DNA from: DASQUK01 sp046723645
GTDB taxonomy: Bacteria; Actinomycetota; Acidimicrobiia; Acidimicrobiales; VFJN01
Reading direction: 5' to 3'
Length of the DNA stretch: 48,692 bases
Assembly (NCBI GenBank): GCA_046723645.1
Contig: JBKOUY010000012.1
Coordinates: 1 to 48,692, forward strand
Shown here: piece after piece, positions 8,665-15,941 of the stretch
How positions within the stretch are numbered: position 1 is the first letter of the stretch
Layout of the letters: each line of letters begins with the position of its first letter
Notes under the pieces: generated by a model
What the model was told of the DNA's origin: nothing
The model's database searches: none
The model's input: the letters and a program-made list of their open reading frames with translations, nothing else
Made by a program: the position numbers and the translations under genes

Positions 8665-8692
8665 TAACGGTTATCTTTATAGCTAACCGTTA
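8665..8692. promoter_or_regulatory. Inverted repeat, likely PadR autoregulatory operator
   Basis: TAACGGTTA (8665-8673) and TAACCGTTA (8684-8692) form a perfect 9-bp inverted repeat with a 10-base spacer. The AT-rich block stands out from its GC-rich surroundings and ends 13 bases before the padR start, overlapping any core promoter. PadR proteins usually bind such sites in front of their own operon. Confidence 0.7.
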
Positions 8693-8705
8693 AAGCGGAG
8701 GACCG

Positions 8706-9233
8706 ATGCGGCAGGAAGTTGTGCTCGCGATGCTGGCCAAGGAGCCCTCCTACGGCTACGAGCTGCGGGCGCGGCTGCGCGAGGCCCTGGGTCCCCTCGG
8801 GGAGGCGATGAACCCGGGACAGGTCTACGTGACGCTGACCCGGCTCGAGAAGGCGGGCCTGGTGATCTCGCGGCGGGCGGAGGGGCTGGCGGATCGGCCG
8901 GACCGCAACGTGTACGGGCTGACCCCGGTCGGTCAGGAACGGGTCGCCGAATGGCTGGCCGAGGTGAGCTGGCCCAAGCCCGACTTGGCCGAGTTCCACC
9001 TGAAGCTGGTGGCGGCGGCCGCGGGGGGCCTCGCCGACCCGATCAGCATCGTGGATGCCCAGCGCCGCGAGCTGCTGCGCCGGCTGCGCGACGCCCAGCG
9101 GGCGGCGCTGGTCGAGCCCGACGGCTCCGACGGGGTGCTGTTGCTGGAGGGCGTCGTGCTGCGGCTGCAGGCCGACCTGCGCTGGCTGGAGGCGTGCGAG
9201 CGGAGCTGGACCGACCGAAGGAGCAGATCGTGA
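8706..9233 (+). CDS. PadR family transcriptional regulator
   Basis: A 175-residue winged-helix repressor. The N-terminus (VLAMLAKEPSYGYELRARL) and the wing segment with NPGQVYVTLTRLEKAGLV are diagnostic of PadR. The C-terminal helical half (about 95-175) is the dimerisation region. A GGAGG site precedes the ATG. Its stop overlaps the GTG of the ABC ATPase by 4 bp, so repressor and exporter are translationally coupled. By analogy with PadR-controlled multidrug ABC operons (such as LmrR/LmrCD), it probably senses a compound exported by the downstream transporter. Confidence 0.92.
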   Translation: MRQEVVLAMLAKEPSYGYELRARLREALGPLGEAMNPGQVYVTLTRLEKAGLVISRRAEGLADRPDRNVYGLTPVGQERVAEWLAEVSWPKPDLAEFHLKLVAAAAGGLADPISIVDAQRRELLRRLRDAQRAALVEPDGSDGVLLLEGVVLRLQADLRWLEACERSWTDRRSRS

Positions 9234-9976
9234 GCGACACCGACGACACGGCCGTGCTGCAAGCGCGCGGATTGCGCAAGCACTACGGCCAGGACGAAGG
9301 GCTGGTGCGCGCCGTCGACGGCGTCGACCTCGACGTCGCCCCCGGCGAGACCGTGGCGGTGATGGGGCCCAGCGGCTGCGGGAAGTCCACGCTGCTGCAC
9401 CTGCTGGGCGGCCTCGACCGGCCGACGGACGGGGAGGTGTCGCTGGGCGGGCGGCGCATCGACCGGATGGGGGAGAAGGCGCTGGCCCGGATGCGCCGCA
9501 CTGCGGTCGGGTTCGTTTTCCAGGCGTTCCACCTGATGGAGGAGCTCAGCGCCGCCGAGAACGTCGAACTCCCCGCGCTGCTGGACGGACGTTCGCCGCG
9601 GGCGGCGCGGCGCCGGAGCCTTGACTTGCTGGAGCGGGTCGGACTCGCCGACCGGGCGGGATTTCTGCCCTCGGCCCTGTCGGGTGGCCAGCGCCAGCGG
9701 GTGGCGATCGCGCGGGCGTTGAGCAGCGAGCCCCTCGTCGTGTTCGCCGACGAACCCACCGGCAACCTGGACAGCGCGGCCACCGTGGACGTGCTGCGGC
9801 TGTTCGAGAGCCTGCACCAGGCGGGGCAGACCCTGGTCGTCGTCACCCACGACGAGCGGATCGCCGCCACCGCCGACCGCCTCATCTCCATGCGCGACGG
9901 ATCGTTCGTCGACGAGACCAGGCTGACGGGCGGCACCACGGGCGATCTCGGCGCCCTGGTCGGGCTGGAGGGCTGA
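9230..9976 (+). CDS. ABC transporter ATP-binding protein, MacB/LolD type
   Basis: A 248-residue nucleotide-binding subunit. GPSGCGKST (Walker A, about 45-53), the Q-loop in VFQAFHLMEE, the LSGGQRQRV signature, VFADEPTGNLDS (Walker B plus D-loop) and VTHDE (H-loop) are intact. TGNLD is typical of the MacB/LolD/FtsE group that partners FtsX-like permeases. The GTG start overlaps the padR stop (GTGA). It energises the permease encoded 3 bases downstream, for export or mechanotransmission rather than import. Confidence 0.93.
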   Translation: MSDTDDTAVLQARGLRKHYGQDEGLVRAVDGVDLDVAPGETVAVMGPSGCGKSTLLHLLGGLDRPTDGEVSLGGRRIDRMGEKALARMRRTAVGFVFQAFHLMEELSAAENVELPALLDGRSPRAARRRSLDLLERVGLADRAGFLPSALSGGQRQRVAIARALSSEPLVVFADEPTGNLDSAATVDVLRLFESLHQAGQTLVVVTHDERIAATADRLISMRDGSFVDETRLTGGTTGDLGALVGLEG

Positions 9977-9979
9977 CCC

Positions 9980-11971
9980 GTGGGGCGAGTCCTCCTGGTG
10001 TTCCGCCTCGCGGCGGGGAACCTGCGACGCCGGCCCGCCGAGGCCGGCCTGTTGTTGCTGGCGATCACCGCCGCCACGACCACGCTCACGCTCGGGTTGG
10101 TCCTGCGCGGCGTGACCAACGACCCGTACGAGACCACCCGGGAGGCGACGGCCGGGCCCGACGTCGTCGCGAGCGATGCGGCGGACCCGTACGTCGGCCG
10201 GCCCGCCGACGTCGCCGGCCTTGAGACGCTGGCCCGCGCGCCCGGCGTCACCGACTACAGCGGCCCCTACCCCGTCATCGGGGCGGAGCTCGAGGCGGAC
10301 GGCGCCACCGGCTCGAGGCGGACGCCTCGGGGGGAGGCGATTGGCGGTGGGGCGGGAGTCTGGGCCGTGGGCCGCGATGACGCGGTGGCCTCCGTCGACC
10401 AACCCGAGATAACCCAGGGCGACTGGGTACGCGACGGCGGCGTGGTGGTCGAGGCCGGCTTCGCCGACGCACTCGACGTGGACGAGGGCGACCGGGTGAC
10501 GCTGACGACCCGTGCGTGCACATTCGAGACGCCCACCAGGCCACGGGAGTGCGAGGTCGTGAGCCGCCGCTCCTTCCGAGTCGTCGGGGTGGCGGTCACC
10601 GCCGCCGCCAGGCCTTATCCCGACGTTTGCTTCGCCCAGTACTGCCCCTGGTTTGCCGAGGCCGTCGAAGATGCGCAGTCCGACGGCCCGCCGCCGAGTG
10701 AGCCGGACCAGCCGGTCGACGACGACGCCCTCGCCGCGGAGCCGCCGGTCGAGCCCGGCCTTGTGTGGCTCACCGAGGCGGATGCCCGGGGCCTCGCCCC
10801 AGGAGGGCAACCGGAGTCCTACCTCGTCAACCTGAAGCTGGCCGATCCGACGGACGCGCCGGCATTCGTCGACGCCAACTTCTCGCCGTTGACGGGCACA
10901 CAGGTCCTCGAGTCGTGGCAGGACATCCGGGGCGCGCACGAGGAGGTGGTGCGGGATCAGCAGAGAGTCCTGCAGATCGGCAGCAGGCTCATCGCCCTGC
11001 TCGCCGTGGCCAGCATCGCCGTCCTCGTCGGTGGCCGGATGGCCGACCAGACCCGGCGTGTCGGTCTGCTCAAGGCCGTCGGGGGCACGCCGCGCCTCGT
11101 CGCCGCCGTGCTGCTCGCCGAGTACATCGCCGTGGCCCTGGTCGGGGCGGCGGCCGGACTGGCGGCCGGACGGCTGGCGGCACCCCTGCTCACCGACCCC
11201 GGAGCCAGCCTCGTCGGCAGCGCGGGTGCGCCGTCGCTCACGCTGTCGACGGTCGGAGTCGTCACGGCCGTGGCGCTTGGCGTCGCGGCGGCCGCGACCG
11301 TCGTTCCCGCCGTCCGCGCCGCTCGCATCAGCACCATCGACGCCCTCGCCGACGCGGCCCGCGCCCCCCGGCGCACGCCTTGGCTGATCGCACTGTCGGC
11401 ACGCCTGCCCGTCCCGCTGCTCCTCGGGCTGCGCGTCGCCGCCCGCCGGCCGCGCCGCGTCGTGCTGAACACAGCCAGCATCTTCGTCACCGTCACGGGG
11501 ATCGTCGCGGTGCTGGCCGCTCGCGCGCAGAACGCCCAGGACGCCGAGCTCGTCGGTGGGACCGATCCGGGGACCGTCAAGGCCAACCAGGTCCTGCTGG
11601 TGATCACGGTCACGCTCGTCGCCTTGGCGGCCGTCAACGCCATCTTCGTCACGTGGGCGACCGCCCTCGACGCCAAGCACTCCTCGGCCCTGGCCCGTGC
11701 GCTCGGGGCGAGCCCGCAGCAGGTCAGCACCGGACTTTCGGCCGCCCAGGTGCTTCCCGCACTCGTCGGCGCCGTCCTGGGCATCGCCGGGGGCCTCGCG
11801 CTGTTCGCCGCCGTGGGAGGCGGCGAGGACGGGGTGACGGGCCCGCCGCTCTGGCAGCTGCTCGCCGTGGCACCTGTGACCGTGCTCGTCATCGCGGCGC
11901 TCACGACCGTCCCCGCCCGGCTTGGCGCCCGCCGCCCGGTGGCCGGCACCCTTCGATCCGAGCACGCCTGA
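9980..11971 (+). CDS. FtsX-like ABC transporter permease
   Basis: A 663-residue membrane protein. One N-terminal transmembrane helix (about 18-40) is followed by a large extracytoplasmic region to about residue 330, with cysteines at ARACTFETPTRPRECEV and CFAQYCPW that may form disulfides. Next come two FtsX cores: three helices around 335-445 and a second set around 495-655. This two-core arrangement allows one polypeptide to act as a full permease. It is the last gene of the PadR-ATPase-permease operon, and a hairpin follows its stop. Exported substrate unknown. Confidence 0.88.
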   Translation: MGRVLLVFRLAAGNLRRRPAEAGLLLLAITAATTTLTLGLVLRGVTNDPYETTREATAGPDVVASDAADPYVGRPADVAGLETLARAPGVTDYSGPYPVIGAELEADGATGSRRTPRGEAIGGGAGVWAVGRDDAVASVDQPEITQGDWVRDGGVVVEAGFADALDVDEGDRVTLTTRACTFETPTRPRECEVVSRRSFRVVGVAVTAAARPYPDVCFAQYCPWFAEAVEDAQSDGPPPSEPDQPVDDDALAAEPPVEPGLVWLTEADARGLAPGGQPESYLVNLKLADPTDAPAFVDANFSPLTGTQVLESWQDIRGAHEEVVRDQQRVLQIGSRLIALLAVASIAVLVGGRMADQTRRVGLLKAVGGTPRLVAAVLLAEYIAVALVGAAAGLAAGRLAAPLLTDPGASLVGSAGAPSLTLSTVGVVTAVALGVAAAATVVPAVRAARISTIDALADAARAPRRTPWLIALSARLPVPLLLGLRVAARRPRRVVLNTASIFVTVTGIVAVLAARAQNAQDAELVGGTDPGTVKANQVLLVITVTLVALAAVNAIFVTWATALDAKHSSALARALGASPQQVSTGLSAAQVLPALVGAVLGIAGGLALFAAVGGGEDGVTGPPLWQLLAVAPVTVLVIAALTTVPARLGARRPVAGTLRSEHA

Positions 11972-12011
11972 CCCTCGGCAGCGCGCCGTCCGAGTGGCTG
12001 GGCAATGCGCT

Positions 12012-12042
12012 TGGTGGGGCGGCTCGTAGCGCCACCCCACTA
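12012..12042. terminator. Hairpin after the PadR-ABC operon
   Basis: GTGGGG (12014-12019) pairs with CCCCAC (12035-12040). The stem is extended inwards by GGC/GCC after one mismatch and outwards by a G-T and a T-A pair, around a 7-base loop. It lies 40 bases after the permease stop and 13 bases before the next start. It could end the operon or shape the next gene's leader. Confidence 0.5.
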
Positions 12043-12055
12043 GGCTCCGCCCGGG

Positions 12056-12943
12056 ATGGCGACCAGCCTCGACTGGTACGGCTGCGCAACCTTCGCGCTG
12101 CGCACTGCCGGCCTGACCGTCTTCCTCGACGCGTACATCGACCGCGCCCCGGGCGCCGCCGGCACCGGCCTCACCGCCGACGACGTCGACCGGTGCGACT
12201 GGATCGTCGTCGGGCACTCGCACTTCGACCACCTGTACGGGGCCGAGCGGATCGCCCGCAACACCGGCGCGCGGATCGTCGGCAGCTACGAGACCGTCCG
12301 CGTCATGGAGCAAGCAGGCGTGCCGGTGGATCGGATGATCTGCGTGGCCGGCGGGGAGACGGTCGCGCTGTCCGACGACGTGCGGGTGTCGGCGTACCCC
12401 GGCCAGCACTCGTGCGTATGGTCGCAGGGCCAGATGACGCAGGCCGACGAGATCTGCCTCGGCGACGTCGGCCTCACGTGGCAGGAGCAGCGGGCCCGCT
12501 ACGAGAAGCTGGTCGTCCACCTCGCCGGCCTGGCGCCCTCGTCGCGCGAGCACCTGCTCGGCGCGCAGCAGGGCGACCGGGGCGACGGCGGCGCGCTCGT
12601 CTACGTCTTCGACACGCCCGACGGCCGGCTCCTCTACCAGGACACCTCCGGGCACTGGTCCGCCATCATGCGTGACCTGAGACCCGACGTTGCCATCGTG
12701 GCCGCCGCCGGCCGGGGGAACATCGACGGGGAACCGATCCAGGGTTCGCTGGCCCAGTTCGTGGCCAGGGAGGTCGAGCTGCTCCGGCCACAGCGCGTGG
12801 TCCTCTCACACCACGACAACTGGCTCCCCGGCTTCTCGGTGGACACCGACGTGGGGCCGATCCGCGACGAGCTGGCACGCGTCGCGCCCGGAGTGGAGCT
12901 GATCGACCTCGGCTACCTCGACGGCACCCGGATCCTGCCGTAG
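12056..12943 (+). CDS. Metallo-beta-lactamase-fold hydrolase (UlaG-like)
   Basis: A 295-residue protein with the metal motif HSHFDH at residues 54-59 (H-x-H-x-D-H). A further histidine lies in AYPGQHS, an aspartate/histidine in QDTSGHW, and a terminal histidine pair in VVLSHHDNW. The N-terminal SLDWYGCATFALRTAGLTVFLDAY strand pattern is the UlaG/YtnP-like 'lactonase-type' MBL subgroup. It is predicted to bind one or two metals and hydrolyse an ester, lactone or phosphodiester. It appears monocistronic and convergent with the membrane protein at 12951. The substrate is unknown. Confidence 0.82.
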   Translation: MATSLDWYGCATFALRTAGLTVFLDAYIDRAPGAAGTGLTADDVDRCDWIVVGHSHFDHLYGAERIARNTGARIVGSYETVRVMEQAGVPVDRMICVAGGETVALSDDVRVSAYPGQHSCVWSQGQMTQADEICLGDVGLTWQEQRARYEKLVVHLAGLAPSSREHLLGAQQGDRGDGGALVYVFDTPDGRLLYQDTSGHWSAIMRDLRPDVAIVAAAGRGNIDGEPIQGSLAQFVAREVELLRPQRVVLSHHDNWLPGFSVDTDVGPIRDELARVAPGVELIDLGYLDGTRILP

Positions 12944-12950
12944 GCAGCTC

Positions 12951-13439
12951 TCACTGCGAGGTCTGCCGAAGCTCGTCGCCGACGGGGCGCGCTCGCCCGG
13001 GCGGCGACGCCGGCCTCGGTGCCGGTGCCGCGAGCGCAGTCCAGAGCGCGAAGGCGAGCAGCGACACGCCGAGGGCCACGTCGAGGAAGACGAACGTGTT
13101 CTGGAAGGCGCTGAGGTCGCCGATCGCGATGTCCCGGTAGTGCAGGACGCTGATCAGCCCACTGGCCGAGTACGCGCCGATCCATGCCGCCGCCTCCGGT
13201 CGGCGACCCTGGCGGAAGCGCCGGTAGCCGACGATGCCGGCGAGGGTGAAGAGGACCCAGGACACCGGGATCACCCATTGCTTGACGAGCCCGCCGGGGA
13301 ACGACGGATCGGCCACCGTGTAGTCGTCGTACCGCAGGGTGTTGTCGGCGTAGTGCACGAACGACTCCACGATCGCCACCACGAGCAACACGCGCAGCAC
13401 GGCGGTCGGGCGATCGACGTCGGCCGGGGTTGAGCGCAT
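12951..13439 (-). CDS. Conserved four-helix membrane protein
   Basis: A 162-residue protein with about four transmembrane helices (near 14-30, 52-70, 83-98 and 112-132) and a proline/arginine-rich cytosolic tail. A GAGGAGGTGG ribosome-binding site precedes the ATG at 13439. The family is not recognised with confidence. The F-x-H-Y-x-D-N and LHYRD motifs suggest conserved polar residues near the membrane face. It is divergent from a TetR repressor across a 51-base gap containing a TetR-like palindrome, which makes it the likely regulated target. It may be a small exporter or detoxification component, but that is speculation. Confidence 0.7.
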   Translation of the reverse strand: MRSTPADVDRPTAVLRVLLVVAIVESFVHYADNTLRYDDYTVADPSFPGGLVKQWVIPVSWVLFTLAGIVGYRRFRQGRRPEAAAWIGAYSASGLISVLHYRDIAIGDLSAFQNTFVFLDVALGVSLLAFALWTALAAPAPRPASPPGRARPVGDELRQTSQ

Positions 13440-13461
13440 GCGCCACCTCCTCACTATTTGA

Positions 13462-13473
13462 TAGATCGTTCTA
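13462..13473. promoter_or_regulatory. LmrA/YxaF-like TetR operator
   Basis: TAGA-TCGT-TCTA is a 12-bp near-palindrome (TAGA/TCTA arms and a CG centre) in the 51-base divergent promoter. It resembles the TAGAC-GTCTA style sites of the LmrA/YxaF subgroup, to which the adjacent repressor belongs by its C-terminal half. It is positioned to control both genes. Confidence 0.5.
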
Positions 13474-13490
13474 CTACTAGACTGTGCGCC

Positions 13491-14075
13491 ATGCCAACCG
13501 GGACCCGCGAACGGATCGTCGACGCAGCCGCCGAGCTCCTTCGGGAGCGGGGCTACGCCGGGACGGGCCTCAAGGCGATCTCGACGCGGGCCCCGGCGCC
13601 GTTCGGATCGCTGTATCACTTCTTCCCCGGCGGCAAGGAGGAGCTGGCGGCGGCCGCGCTCCGCCACGCGGCGGCCGGTTACGCCCGCCAGGTCGATGCC
13701 GTGCTGAACGAGGCGGCAGACGACGTCGTGGCGGCCGTGCGCCTGGGCTTCGATCGCGCCGCCGAGCTGCTCGTCGAGACCGACTACGCCGACGCCTGCC
13801 CGATCGCAACCGTTGCCCTCGAGGTGGCGAGCACCAACGAGCCGCTGCGTGAGGTCGCCGGGAGCATCTTCGAGGGCTGGTTGAGGGGTCTCGAGGCCCG
13901 CTTCGCCGCCGGCGGCCTAGACGCAGATGCCGCGCGCGCCTTCGCCACCCTGTTCCTCGCCGCCCTCGAGGGCGGCTTTCTGCTCAGCCGGAGCGCACGC
14001 GATCCGGCCCCGATGCGAATCCTCGGCCAAACGGTGGGCGACGCCGTCGAGGCGGCACTGGCGGCCGCGGGGTAA
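13491..14075 (+). CDS. TetR family regulator, LmrA/YxaF subgroup
   Basis: A 194-residue repressor. The N-terminal helix-turn-helix (about 8-50) has the subgroup hallmark GSLYHFFPGGKEELAAAALRHA. The C-terminal domain keeps the LmrA/YxaF pattern YADACPIATVALEVAS followed by ARAFATLFLAALEGGFLLSR. Relatives respond to flavonoids or antibiotics and repress a divergently transcribed gene. Here the divergent gene encodes the membrane protein at 12951-13439. The ATG at 13491 gives the normal N-terminus. The oxidoreductase/methyltransferase pair lies 31 bases downstream and may be co-transcribed. Confidence 0.9.
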   Translation: MPTGTRERIVDAAAELLRERGYAGTGLKAISTRAPAPFGSLYHFFPGGKEELAAAALRHAAAGYARQVDAVLNEAADDVVAAVRLGFDRAAELLVETDYADACPIATVALEVASTNEPLREVAGSIFEGWLRGLEARFAAGGLDADAARAFATLFLAALEGGFLLSRSARDPAPMRILGQTVGDAVEAALAAAG

Positions 14076-14106
14076 GCGCACGACCGGCCGGGTAATCGGA
14101 ACCAGC

Positions 14107-14976
14107 ATGGAACGAGCCCAGGACCGCACCCCGCCGGATGAGAACGGCGGCAGCACCGGTACCCGCTCCGCGCTGTGGCTGCCGCTCTTCGACGAGCTCG
14201 CCGACCCGGTGACGGTCGCACGCGTGGCCGCCGAGGCGGAGGAGGCCGGCTGGCACGGCGTGTTCGTGTGGGACCAGCTGCGCTGGCCGGCGCCGGTGAC
14301 GCAGGTGGCGGACCCATGGATCTCCCTCGCCGCCGTCGCCACCGCCACGGAACGGGTGCGCCTCGGCCCCATGGTCACCCCCCTGCCCCGCCGCCGACCG
14401 GCCAAGGTCGCCCGGGAGTCGGCGACCCTGGACGGGCTCAGTGGGGGCCGTCTCACCCTGGGCGTGGGAATCGGACTGGATCGCTTCGCCGCCGAGCTGT
14501 CCAAGACCGGCGAGCAGCTCGACGACCGCCTTCGCGGCCAAATGCTGGACGAGTCGCTGCAGATCCTGACGGCCGCGTGGTCCGGTGAGCCCGTCGACCA
14601 CCGCGGCCGGCACTACACGATCGACGGCGTCCAGTTCCTCCCCAGGCCGGTGCAGCGCCCCGGCGTGCCGGTATGGATCGCCGGCTTCCCGGGCAACGTC
14701 AAGCCTGTACGGCGGGCAGCACGCTACGACGGGTTCTTCCCCGCCAACCTCGATCACCCGGACCAGCTGGCCGAGCTCGCGGCGACGATCGCCGAGCTGC
14801 GAAAGGACGACACGGCGGCGTACGACATCGCCGTCGGACTCCCCATCGGGGTCGACCCGGCGCCGTATGCCAAGGCGGGCGCGACGTGGTGGCTGCCCGA
14901 GTTCGCGCCCGAGACGGTGTCCCTCGATGCCGTGCGGGGGGTTCTGCGCGACGGGCCGATGGCGCCCCGGCCATGA
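14107..14976 (+). CDS. LLM-class F420-type oxidoreductase
   Basis: A 289-residue luciferase-like protein. ALWLPLFDELADP opens the barrel, and GVFVWDQL, VRLGPMVTPLPRRRP and GRLTLGVGIG (near 117-126) are canonical positions for F420- or FMN-dependent family members. VPVWIAGFPGNVKPVRRAARYDGFFP is the C-terminal flavin-phosphate region. It ends in an ATGA overlap with the methyltransferase, so the two are coupled. Substrate unknown. Cofactor assignment is by subgroup resemblance only. Confidence 0.85.
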   Translation: MERAQDRTPPDENGGSTGTRSALWLPLFDELADPVTVARVAAEAEEAGWHGVFVWDQLRWPAPVTQVADPWISLAAVATATERVRLGPMVTPLPRRRPAKVARESATLDGLSGGRLTLGVGIGLDRFAAELSKTGEQLDDRLRGQMLDESLQILTAAWSGEPVDHRGRHYTIDGVQFLPRPVQRPGVPVWIAGFPGNVKPVRRAARYDGFFPANLDHPDQLAELAATIAELRKDDTAAYDIAVGLPIGVDPAPYAKAGATWWLPEFAPETVSLDAVRGVLRDGPMAPRP

Positions 14977-15755
14977 ACACGATCGGCAACACCGACTTCT
15001 ACGACGCCGAGGTGCACCGGCACAACGTGCAGTTCCGCGCGGCGGCCGCCGTGCGCGCACACGACCGGGTGCTCGACATCGGGTGCGGTGCGGGCCAGTC
15101 GACGCGGGAGGCCGCCCGGGCCACAGTCGACGGGAGCGCCGTGGGGGTCGACGTCTCGGCGGCGGTGCTCGAGCGTGCCCGCCGGCTGAGCCGAGAGGAA
15201 GGACTCGGCAACGTCGCCTTCCAGCTCGGTGACGCCCAGACCCACCCGTTCCCGCCGGCACACTTCGACCTCTGCATCAGCCGCTTCGGCACGATGTTCT
15301 TCGCCGACCCCGTTGCCGCCTTCACCAACATTCGCCGGGCCCTCCGCCCCGGTGCCCGTCTGGTGGTCATGGTCTGGCAGAGCGCCGATCGCAACGAGTG
15401 GTTCACCGCCACCCGTGAGGCCATCGCCGGGTCGAGGACACCGACCGCGTCGGCAAGCGACCTGGAGCCGTTCTCGCTGGCCGATCCCGCCGGCACGCAG
15501 CGCATGCTCACAGCCGCCGGCTTCGCCGGGATCGCCTTCGCCGACATCCGTGAACCCGTGCTCTACGGCCCCGACCCGGCCGCAGCCTGCGACGCCGTGC
15601 TCGGCCTGCGGCACGCCCGCGACCTCCTCGACGGCCTCGACGCGCCCGCGGCCGAGCACGCCCTCGACCGGCTCCGGGGCACGCTCGCCGCCCACGACAC
15701 GGGCAGCGGCGTGTACTTCGACTCGCGCGCCTGGATCGTGACCGCGCGTGCGTGA
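14973..15755 (+). CDS. Class I SAM-dependent methyltransferase
   Basis: A 260-residue protein. VLDIGCGAGQS (residues 33-43) is motif I for S-adenosylmethionine, AVGVDVS is motif II (acidic end of the second strand), and FDLCISRFGTMFFADP is motif IV/post-motif. The architecture matches Methyltransf_11/25 type small-molecule methyltransferases (UbiE-like). Its ATG overlaps the stop of the preceding oxidoreductase gene, suggesting the same pathway. A strong hairpin follows the stop by 8 bases. Acceptor substrate unknown. Confidence 0.88.
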   Translation: MNTIGNTDFYDAEVHRHNVQFRAAAAVRAHDRVLDIGCGAGQSTREAARATVDGSAVGVDVSAAVLERARRLSREEGLGNVAFQLGDAQTHPFPPAHFDLCISRFGTMFFADPVAAFTNIRRALRPGARLVVMVWQSADRNEWFTATREAIAGSRTPTASASDLEPFSLADPAGTQRMLTAAGFAGIAFADIREPVLYGPDPAAACDAVLGLRHARDLLDGLDAPAAEHALDRLRGTLAAHDTGSGVYFDSRAWIVTARA

Positions 15756-15762
15756 CCCGCGA

Positions 15763-15796
15763 GCTCCCGCCGGAGCGACGGCTCGGGCCCGGGAGC
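15763..15796. terminator. Hairpin terminator after the methyltransferase gene
   Basis: GCTCCCG (15763-15769) pairs with CGGGAGC (15790-15796). The stem continues inward as CC-mismatch-GAGC/GCTC with a GACG loop and a 2-base bulge, about 13 pairs in all. It stands 8 bases past the methyltransferase stop. The rest of the gap to 15941 shows no gene. Confidence 0.65.
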
Positions 15797-15941
15797 GCCG
15801 CGGCTCAAGACGTGAGCGGATCGGCACGTTGTCTGGGCTCTCCGTGGTCAGTGTTGCCCGGAGGCCGAGCTGTGCGGCCCGGGCTAACGCCGCTAATTCC
15901 GTACTGTTCGGTGCCCACCTACGGGCCTATCCGCTCGGCCT

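Noticed and set aside
8933..12655. 1240-codon open frame on the minus strand
   Set aside because: Antisense to the PadR-ABC-FtsX operon, which has clear Walker and membrane motifs. No ribosome-binding site and repetitive Asp/Gly/Arg composition.
10765..12675. 636-codon open frame on the plus strand
   Set aside because: Out-of-frame shadow of the FtsX permease and MBL genes. The product is a low-complexity Arg/Ala/Gly/Pro string with no domain, typical of high-GC antisense or shifted frames.
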